Shown here: piece by piece, positions 58,001 through 64,000 of the stretch
Numbering within the stretch: the first letter of the stretch is position 1
Layout: each line of letters starts with the position of its first letter
The notes under the pieces: model-generated
The model's input: the letters and a program-made list of their open reading frames with translations, nothing else
Database searches by the model: none
Told to the model about the DNA's origin: nothing
Program-made: the position numbers and the translations under genes
From: Candidatus Leptovillus affinis
Lineage (GTDB): Bacteria > Chloroflexota > Anaerolineae > Promineifilales > Promineifilaceae
Length of the DNA stretch: 64,000 bases
Direction: 5' to 3'
Assembly (NCBI GenBank): GCA_016705235.1
Contig: JADIYP010000001.1
Coordinates: 1,426,001-1,490,000 of the forward strand

Positions 58001-59484
58001 ATAAAAACAGCTCACCCGGACTCGGCCAGTGGATCACCGTTTCCCTGCTGGTCGCCATTACAATCTTCCTCCTATTTAAACTTTACCAATACGCCGGCGC
58101 CCGCAGCTATTACCCCACCGGCCTCACCGTCGCCGGCATAGACGTAGGCGGCATGACCCGCGAAGAAGCCAGCGAAGTCCTGAACAACCGCTACCTGGAC
58201 GCCCCCGTCCTCATCTACCACAATACCGACTCCTTCGAAATAAGCCCTACCCGCGCCGAATTTGCTCTGGACCTGGAGGCCATGCTCAGCCAGGCCGATT
58301 ATCAACGCTTCCAACAAGATTTCTGGGCCGGCTTCTGGGGCTTCTTGTGGGGGCGACCAGTCGAAGTGGAACCCGTGCCGCTCTATGCTACCCACAACCG
58401 CGAAGCCCTGCGCAAAGTACTCCAAGACATCTCCGGCCTCACCGACCAACCCGCTCAGCCGCCGCAGCCCGTCCCCAACAGCCTCAGCTTTCAATACGGC
58501 GAATCCGGAACGAAAACCAACATCGAAGCCAGTTTTGCGGACGTGGAAGCCGCCCTCTACCGGCCATCCAGCCGCGAAGCGCGTCTGGTCATCGACCCGC
58601 TGCAACCCCAGCGGCCAGATATCAACCTGCTGACCCGCCTCCTCGTCAACTACATGCAGGAATACGAACAATCAACCGGCGGTTCAGCGGCCATTTTTGT
58701 GTATGATCTGAACAGCGGCGAAGAGGTGGACATCAACTCCAGCGTCCCCATGTCGGGCATCGATCTGCTGCGTATTCCAATCGTCTTGGAAACTTACCGC
58801 AACCTGGACAACGTGCCGACTCTCTCCCAACGAGAACTCATTTCGGACACGCTGATGGTTCAACCAGACCCCGCCAGCGCCAACCAACTCCTCAATGTGA
58901 TCGCCGGGACTGACGATCCCTATCTGGGAGCCAGCATGGTCACAGACATGCTGCAGCGCATGGGTCTGGTGAATTCGTACCTGCTGGTTCCATTTGGCGC
59001 TGATCCGCGGGCGGGGCAACGGCCGTTAGCAACCCCCGCCAATTCCGCCGAAGGCATACGCACCAACCCAGACCTCTATCGCCAACTCACCGCCGAAGAT
59101 ATCGGCCTGCTGCTGGCCAATATCTACTACTGCGCCCAGGGGCAAGGCGGGGCCATTTCCGCCCTGTTCGCCGACCAGATCACCCAGGAAGAATGCCAGC
59201 AAATACTGGATTACATGACCCAAAATAAAATTGAAAGCTTGCTCGAAGCTGGCGTCCCGCCAACAGTTACCATCGCCCACCGCCACGGTTGGATCAGCGA
59301 TACCCACGGCGACGCAGGCATCGTCTTCTCCCCCGGCGGCGATTATGTGATCGTCGAAATACTCTACAAGCCAGACTGGCTGGAATGGGAAGTCAGCTCG
59401 CCGCTGCTGACCGATATTTCTCGCGCTACCTATAACTTCTTCAATTTCGACAATCCTTATCTGAGCGACGCAAACGCCAACTAG
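57997..59484 (+). CDS. Class A beta-lactamase-fold protein, predicted catalytically dead
   Basis: 495-aa membrane-anchored extracytoplasmic protein: TM helix (about 12-30), VanW/PG-binding_4-type domain (GLTVAGIDVGGMTREEASEVL) and a beta-lactamase-2 fold (about 220-485). At the active-site serine position it reads SGIDLLRIPIV: D256-LL-R259 replaces S-xx-K. The later K-T/S-G element is RHG in HRHGWISDTHGDAG. Both changes remove the acyl-transfer apparatus, so a binding or regulatory role at the peptidoglycan is likelier than hydrolysis. Its neighbour at 59502 is a paralogue with an intact dyad. Confidence 0.88.
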   Translation: MNKNSSPGLGQWITVSLLVAITIFLLFKLYQYAGARSYYPTGLTVAGIDVGGMTREEASEVLNNRYLDAPVLIYHNTDSFEISPTRAEFALDLEAMLSQADYQRFQQDFWAGFWGFLWGRPVEVEPVPLYATHNREALRKVLQDISGLTDQPAQPPQPVPNSLSFQYGESGTKTNIEASFADVEAALYRPSSREARLVIDPLQPQRPDINLLTRLLVNYMQEYEQSTGGSAAIFVYDLNSGEEVDINSSVPMSGIDLLRIPIVLETYRNLDNVPTLSQRELISDTLMVQPDPASANQLLNVIAGTDDPYLGASMVTDMLQRMGLVNSYLLVPFGADPRAGQRPLATPANSAEGIRTNPDLYRQLTAEDIGLLLANIYYCAQGQGGAISALFADQITQEECQQILDYMTQNKIESLLEAGVPPTVTIAHRHGWISDTHGDAGIVFSPGGDYVIVEILYKPDWLEWEVSSPLLTDISRATYNFFNFDNPYLSDANAN

Positions 59485-59501
59485 GCATTGCCTGAACCGA
59501 C

Positions 59502-61157
59502 ATGCTAAAAGCCCTGCAAAAATTCTTATTTCTCCTGCTCCTACTCACGGGCGGCCTGTATTTGCTGTATCAGGGGTTTTTGTATTTGCAAGGGCGCAGC
59601 AATATGCCGCCCGGCATGACTATCGCCGGCGTCGATGTGAGCGGACTAACGGCCGAGGAAACGGCCGTTTCCCTCCAAAACCATTACTTCGCCCCCGTCC
59701 GCCTCGCCTATCGCCAGGAACTGGTAGACCTGGACCCCCAAACAGTCGGCTTCAGCCTCAACACAGACGCCATGCTCGCCGAAGCTCAAACCTACATCGA
59801 CCAGCAAGACATCTGGCAAGGCTACCTGCGTTACCTCATCGGCCGTACCCTGGAACCCATCGACATCAGCCTCCAGGCCAGCCATGATCCCGCCGCCCTG
59901 CAAAACCGGCTGCAAACCATCGCCCAATTTCTCGACCAACCCGCCCAGCCGCCCCAACTCAACGACGAATCGGAAACCTTCGAAATGGGCCAACCCGGCT
60001 ACGCCACCAACATCGAAGCCAGCCTGCCGGCCATCGAAAAAGCCCTCTACGAACCGCAAGACCGCACCGCCGACCTGATCGTCGAAGACGAACCAGCCCC
60101 CGATTTCGACATCAACTTCATGCGCAACAGCATCCAGAAACAACTGGATGCTTTCAGCGGGATGGGCAGCATCTTTATCATGGACCTGGAAACGGGCGAA
60201 GAAATCAACATCAACGCCGATGTGGCCATTTCTGGCCTGAGTATCTTGAAGATCGCCATCTTTTTGGAAACTTACCGCGCCCTGGATGGCCCGCCAAATG
60301 AGTACGTGCAGGGGCTTTTTTATGACACGGCCGTTAAATCCAGCAACTTTGGCGCCAACCTCCTCCTCCACGAAATCGCCGGCGAAGCCAATACCTACAA
60401 AGGCGCCGACATCCTCACCGAATCCATGCACCGCCTCGGCCTCGTCAACACCTTCATGGCCGTCCCCTACGATGCCGTCGCCCCCGCCACCCGGCCCAGC
60501 ACCTACACCACCCCGGCCAACTCCAAACCCGATCTGCCCATGCTCCCGGACACCGCCATGCAAACCACCGCCGAAGAAATGGGGTCGCTGCTTTCCATGA
60601 TCTACTACTGCGCCAAAGGCGGCGGAACCCTCATGGCCGTCTACCCCGGCGAAATTACCGCCGAAGAATGCCAGGCCATTATCGACTTGATGGTTCTTAA
60701 CCAGGAAGGCAACCTGATTCGCTTCGGCGTGCCGGAAGATGTGCCAGTCTCCCACAAACATGGCTGGGATCTCGTCACTCACGGCGACGCCGGTATCGTC
60801 TTCTCGTCCGGCGGCGATTACGTCATCGTCGAATACCTCTCCCTCACCGCCGATGACACCAGCGGTTGGCTCGATCACGACATCAGCTTCCCCATCCTGC
60901 GCGAAATTTCCCGCGCCGCCTACAATTACTTTAACTACGACCACCCCAACCTGGAAAAACCGGCCGATCGCTCCGCCCGCGAAGCTGTTGTCCGTGAAGC
61001 CATTGCCGCCACTGCTACCGCCGAAGCTGCTGCCGCCGCAGCCACTGCCGCCGCAGCAGCAGCCACTGCCGCCGCCGCCAGCGGCGAACTGCCACCAGGG
61101 GAAACGGCCGTGCCCGCCACGCCAACATCTACCCCGCCGCCACAAACCAACAACTAA
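59502..61157 (+). CDS. Class A beta-lactamase-fold serine hydrolase
   Basis: 551-aa paralogue of the preceding protein. It has an N-terminal TM helix (FLFLLLLLTGGLYLLYQGFL), a PG-binding_4/VanW-type domain (MTIAGVDVSGLTAEETAVSL) and a beta-lactamase-2 domain with the dyad SILK (S247, K250) in ISGLSILKIAIF and KHG in HKHGWDLVTHGDAG. The C-terminus is Ala/Thr-rich (AAAAAATAAA runs) then Pro/Thr-rich. It probably acts on peptidoglycan or a related peptide, as the family does, and not as a dedicated resistance enzyme. It starts 17 bp after its paralogue, in one transcript with the Nudix gene. Confidence 0.88.
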   Translation: MLKALQKFLFLLLLLTGGLYLLYQGFLYLQGRSNMPPGMTIAGVDVSGLTAEETAVSLQNHYFAPVRLAYRQELVDLDPQTVGFSLNTDAMLAEAQTYIDQQDIWQGYLRYLIGRTLEPIDISLQASHDPAALQNRLQTIAQFLDQPAQPPQLNDESETFEMGQPGYATNIEASLPAIEKALYEPQDRTADLIVEDEPAPDFDINFMRNSIQKQLDAFSGMGSIFIMDLETGEEININADVAISGLSILKIAIFLETYRALDGPPNEYVQGLFYDTAVKSSNFGANLLLHEIAGEANTYKGADILTESMHRLGLVNTFMAVPYDAVAPATRPSTYTTPANSKPDLPMLPDTAMQTTAEEMGSLLSMIYYCAKGGGTLMAVYPGEITAEECQAIIDLMVLNQEGNLIRFGVPEDVPVSHKHGWDLVTHGDAGIVFSSGGDYVIVEYLSLTADDTSGWLDHDISFPILREISRAAYNYFNYDHPNLEKPADRSAREAVVREAIAATATAEAAAAAATAAAAAATAAAASGELPPGETAVPATPTSTPPPQTNN

Positions 61158-61171
61158 CAAGGAGTTCACAC

Positions 61172-62137
61172 ATGGAATATCGTCGTTTAGGCCGTACCGG
61201 CCTCAAAGTATCCACCATTTGCCTGGGGACCATGCAGTTTGGCTGGTCGGCGGACAAAGCCACCGCCTTTACCATCCTGGACCAGGCCACCGCCGAAGGC
61301 ATTAACTTCATCGACACCGCCGACGTCTACTCCCGCTGGGCAGAAGGCAATGACGGCGGCGTCAGCGAGCAAATCATCGGCGACTGGCTCCAGCAGAGCA
61401 GCGCCCGCCGCCAGGACATCATCCTGGCAACCAAAGTGCGCGGCCAAATGGGCGATGGACCCAACGATCAGGGTCTTTCCCGCCAGCACATCCTCAACGC
61501 CGTCCATGACAGCCTGAAACGCCTGCAAACCGACTACATTGACCTCTATCAGATGCACTGGCCCGACGAAGAAACCCCGCTGGAAGAAACCTTGCAGACG
61601 CTCAACGATCTGGTGCGCGCCGGAAAAATCCGCTACATCGGCTGCTCCAACTACCCGGCCTGGCTCCTGGCAAAATCCTTGTGGATCAGCGATATCAACC
61701 AATTCAGCCGCTTCGACAGCCTGCAACCTCATTACAATCTGGTCCATCGCGCCGAATTTGAGCGCGAACTGCAGCCGCTGTGCCTGGATCAGGGCATCGG
61801 CGTTATCCCGTACAGCCCGTTGGCCGGAGGATTTCTCACGGGCAAATATCGCCGCGATACACCTCTGCCGCCATCCGTGCGCGCCGGTGGCGTGCAATCT
61901 CGTTACATGAACGAAATGGGGTTCACGGCCGTCGACAAACTCGCCGATCTCGCCGCCGCCCACCAGGCCACCGTCCCCCAGATAGCCATCGCCTGGGTGC
62001 TGGCTAACCCGGCCGTCACCTCAGCCATCATCGGCGCCAACAGCCTGTCCCAACTCGCCGATACCCTGCAAGGCACGGCCATCCAGCTTTCTGCTGAGGA
62101 AAAAGCAGCTCTGGATGTTGTTACGGCGTGGGAGTAG
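61172..62137 (+). CDS. Aldo/keto reductase
   Basis: NADPH-dependent TIM-barrel oxidoreductase of 321 aa. MEYRRLGRTGLKVSTICLGTM is the standard opening. FIDTADVYSRW gives the catalytic Asp and Tyr, and TKVRGQM and YQMHWPD the Lys and His. The C-terminal IIGANSLSQLADTLQ binds the cofactor phosphate. It resembles the YajO/Tas-like branch. AAGGAG lies upstream of the ATG, 14 bp after the serine hydrolase stop, so it may close that operon. It is convergent with the citrate synthase gene across a hairpin repeat. Confidence 0.95.
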   Translation: MEYRRLGRTGLKVSTICLGTMQFGWSADKATAFTILDQATAEGINFIDTADVYSRWAEGNDGGVSEQIIGDWLQQSSARRQDIILATKVRGQMGDGPNDQGLSRQHILNAVHDSLKRLQTDYIDLYQMHWPDEETPLEETLQTLNDLVRAGKIRYIGCSNYPAWLLAKSLWISDINQFSRFDSLQPHYNLVHRAEFERELQPLCLDQGIGVIPYSPLAGGFLTGKYRRDTPLPPSVRAGGVQSRYMNEMGFTAVDKLADLAAAHQATVPQIAIAWVLANPAVTSAIIGANSLSQLADTLQGTAIQLSAEEKAALDVVTAWE

Positions 62138-62138
62138 A

Positions 62139-62207
62139 CGTGATGCGTGATGCGTGATGCGTGAACGCCTCACGCTTCACGCATCACGCATCACGCTTCA
62201 CGCATCA
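62139..62207. repeat. GCGTGATGCGTGA inverted repeat between convergent genes
   Basis: GTGATGCGTGATGCGTGATG and CTTCACGCATCACGCATCAC arms are separated by AACGCC and give a long hairpin, extended by a second inverse unit. It lies 1 bp beyond the aldo/keto reductase stop and reaches the citrate synthase stop, so it may double as a terminator. Confidence 0.85.
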
Positions 62208-63413
62208 TTTCCCCGGCACAACCCCCACATACCGCGCTCGCGGCCGAATCATCTGGTCCAGTTGATATTGCTCCAGAGCATGACCAATCCAACCGACGGT
62301 GCGCCCCAGAGCAAATAACCCCAGCGCCGCGCCCGGCGGCAGATCTAACGCCCGCGCCAGCGTTACCAGGCCAAAATCCACGGTCGGGTGCAAGCCAACA
62401 GCCTGCCACACGGCCGTTTCCAATGCCTTCCCCAGCGCCACGGCCGTCGCCGCCGGACACATCTGCGCCGTCATATCCACCAACGCCCGCCCGCGCGGGT
62501 CGCCGTCCGGGTAGAGCCGGTGGCCAAATCCTGGCAGTTCCTCGCCGCGCCGCAAGCGGCTGGCCACCACCGCCGCCGCTTGTTCCGGCACGGCCGTTTC
62601 CCGAAAAAGCGCCGCCACTCGCTCCGTAAACCCGCCATGTTTCGGGCCTTGCAAGGCCGCCAGCCCGGCCATCACCACCGCATAGGGCGTGGACCCGGCC
62701 GAGGCCACGCAGCGCGCCGTAAACGACGAGACGTTCAGTTCATGGTCGGCGCAAAGAACGAGCGCCGCGTTCAGCAGGTCGGCAGCTTGCGGGTGGTCGG
62801 GAACCAGGGCTTCTTGCAGGCGCTGCGGGATGGGGAGATGGTCGGATTGGCCGGTGGCCTGCTGGGCGAAAACGGCCGTTAACAACTGCAAAATACGCGC
62901 GCCGGTCTGGCCAACGGCCGTCGGCGACAAATCATACGCCGCCCAATCGCCCGCCGCCGCCAGGGGCAGCACCGCCTGAAACGCCTCGATGGGCGTCAGG
63001 CCGCCCAGGGCCACGTCGGGCAGAACAGGCGGCGGGGCTTCCGCAAAGCAATCCGGCTCATCGCTGCCCCAGATGAGCGCGGCCACTTCAGCGAACGGCC
63101 GTTCCCCGGCCAGGGTGATGGCGTCGTGGCCGCGATAGTAGAAACGGCCGTTCTCGATCAGCGTAATGGCCGATTCCAGTACCGGCGCGCCAAAATGCAG
63201 CGCCGATTCGGCCACCCGCGCCGGATCGCGCCGCAGTTCTTTGCGCGCACACAGCGCCTCCACATCCGCCGCCAGGTACCGCCGCGCCCGCGATTTGCCC
63301 TCGCCTTCCTCCGAGCGGATCAGGCCTCGGCTGACGTAGGCGTACAGCGTCGGCACGCGAATTTCCAGCCGGCGGGCGGCTTCTTGCGCCGTGAGATGGG
63401 TTTTGGCGGTCAT
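62205..63413 (-). CDS. Citrate synthase-family protein with MerR-like HTH
   Basis: 402 aa. Residues 1-65 are a MerR/excisionase-type helix-turn-helix (LTAQEAARRLEIRVPTLYAYVSRGLI, then a wing GKSRARRYLAADVEAL), and the rest is a citrate synthase fold: LCADHELNVSSFTARCVASAGST, GPKHGGFTERV and GFGHRLYPDGDPRGRAL contain the catalytic His, His and Arg regions. Fusions of this type are known in bacteria and are often called citrate synthase family proteins. Whether it is a metabolic enzyme, a metabolite-sensing regulator or both is open. Its ATG overlaps the stop of the PLP-enzyme gene (ATGA). Confidence 0.9.
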   Translation of the reverse strand: MTAKTHLTAQEAARRLEIRVPTLYAYVSRGLIRSEEGEGKSRARRYLAADVEALCARKELRRDPARVAESALHFGAPVLESAITLIENGRFYYRGHDAITLAGERPFAEVAALIWGSDEPDCFAEAPPPVLPDVALGGLTPIEAFQAVLPLAAAGDWAAYDLSPTAVGQTGARILQLLTAVFAQQATGQSDHLPIPQRLQEALVPDHPQAADLLNAALVLCADHELNVSSFTARCVASAGSTPYAVVMAGLAALQGPKHGGFTERVAALFRETAVPEQAAAVVASRLRRGEELPGFGHRLYPDGDPRGRALVDMTAQMCPAATAVALGKALETAVWQAVGLHPTVDFGLVTLARALDLPPGAALGLFALGRTVGWIGHALEQYQLDQMIRPRARYVGVVPGK

Positions 63414-64000
63414 GAAAACTCGTTGAGGATGTCGCGCAGAACGGCCGTGTCCACATTCCCGCCCGACAGCACACACACCACAGTCAGCCCTGTTATGTCA
63501 ATTTGATTGGTCAGCAGCGGGGCAATGGCAATGGCTCCCGACGCCTCCACCACCAGTTGATGCCGGTCTAGCAGAGTAAACATCGCCCGGCGCATCGTCT
63601 TCTCGTCGCTCAAGAGTACATCGTGGATGAGATCGGCGGCCACGGCAAAAGGAACTGCGCCAAACCCGCCCGCCAGACCGTCGGCCAGCGTCGGCTCGTG
63701 GTCGAAGGGATCATACGCCACGCCGTCGCGCAGGCTGAGCAGCGCCGCCGGGCTGGCCGATGGCTGCACGCCCACCACCCGGCACGTGGGACTGAGAACG
63801 GCCGTCACGCTGCCAATCCCGGCAATCAGACCGCCGCCGCCCACCGGAACCAACAGCACATCGACCTGCGGCCGCTGCTGGAAAATCTCCAGGCCCACGC
63901 TGGCTTGCCCGGCAATCACATCCAGATCATCGTAGGCGGAAATCTCCAGCGCGCCTGTCTCGGCGGCAAACGCAGCGGCGGCCTGATGAGCCGCTTCGTA
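63410..64000 (-). CDS. PLP-dependent serine/threonine dehydratase-like enzyme (partial)
   Basis: C-terminal 196 residues of a fold-type II PLP enzyme, cut by the right edge; the frame is open through position 64000. The phosphate-binding glycine loop is VPVGGGGLIAGIG. VVGVQPSASP, DGLAGGFGAVPF, VVEASGAIAIAPLL and the final CVLSGGNVD, whose Ser/Gly contact the ring nitrogen, are typical of threonine/serine dehydratases and racemases. The N-terminal PLP-lysine lies outside the window. It is translationally coupled to the citrate synthase-like gene. Substrate, Thr, Ser or hydroxyaspartate, is undetermined. Confidence 0.92.
   Translation of the reverse strand, partial: YEAAHQAAAAFAAETGALEISAYDDLDVIAGQASVGLEIFQQRPQVDVLLVPVGGGGLIAGIGSVTAVLSPTCRVVGVQPSASPAALLSLRDGVAYDPFDHEPTLADGLAGGFGAVPFAVAADLIHDVLLSDEKTMRRAMFTLLDRHQLVVEASGAIAIAPLLTNQIDITGLTVVCVLSGGNVDTAVLRDILNEFS

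Noticed and set aside
59646..61169. Long reverse-strand frame (507 codons) opposite the serine hydrolase gene
   Set aside because: Antisense shadow with Gly/Val/Asp-rich composition; the + strand gene has clear domains.

Overview
The window reads as chromosomal DNA from a moderately GC-rich environmental bacterium, most likely a member of the Chloroflexota (Anaerolineae/Ardenticatenia-like). This is inferred from gene style: SpoIIE-type phosphatase and STAS protein, GerW-like proteins outside a sporulation locus, a CarH-like MerR/B12 regulator, a MerR-HTH citrate synthase, hybrid kinases and a VanW/PG-binding serine hydrolase pair. No rRNA, tRNA, phage or CRISPR locus was seen. About 60 protein genes are supported, mostly single genes or two- to four-gene runs.

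Layout. 0-8.3 kb: STAS protein (cut by the left edge), queG, a response regulator, a URO-D-like protein, an esterase, acyl-CoA synthetase and a metallophosphoesterase. 8.4-15.7 kb: a channel-like membrane protein, an SDR, a frameshifted S9 peptidase, an MFS transporter and a receiver-kinase. 15.8-30.5 kb: a 1013-aa FHA/GAF hybrid kinase, a uracil-DNA glycosylase-like protein, an RCK channel protein, the run nitroreductase-SpoIIE phosphatase-rRNA methylase-Ogt, the MerR/B12 regulator, a TIGR01777 epimerase and a PPDK N-terminal-like protein. 30.5-31.6 kb is a gene-free repeat island. 31.6-48.4 kb: Lon, 3-hydroxyacyl-CoA dehydrogenase, two GerW-like genes, a secreted nuclease, a receiver fused to a dead IS200-type domain, a DsbA/FrnE gene with an in-frame UGA at its active-site cysteine, MBL-fold hydrolase, GNAT, CorA, NudC and a BatA/VWA protein. 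48.4-53.3 kb is an accessory repeat zone built around a REP-associated tyrosine transposase, with MOSC and AzlCD genes and an IS630 remnant. 53.3-64 kb: PAP2 phosphatase, an OmpR/HK pair, PspC, Nudix, paired serine hydrolases, aldo/keto reductase, citrate synthase and a PLP-dependent dehydratase cut by the right edge.

Repeats dominate the non-coding DNA. The octamer ACGGCCGT recurs about twice per kb, inside and outside genes, like HIP1 in cyanobacteria. Five dispersed families were found: a ~108-bp palindromic element (seven full copies, one partial), a 33-bp REP palindrome, ACCCTAAGGGT hairpins (some in 72-bp arrays), GCGTGATGCGTGA arrays and two 21-bp tandem arrays. Several repeat copies supply stop codons or C-terminal codons of host genes.

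The observations most worth follow-up are the candidate selenoprotein at 39.85 kb, the receiver-roadblock-dead HUH fusion just upstream of it, the REP/RAYT cluster with triplicated restriction-enzyme-like tails, the ACGGCCGT octamer, and a serine-hydrolase pair in which one member has lost its catalytic dyad.
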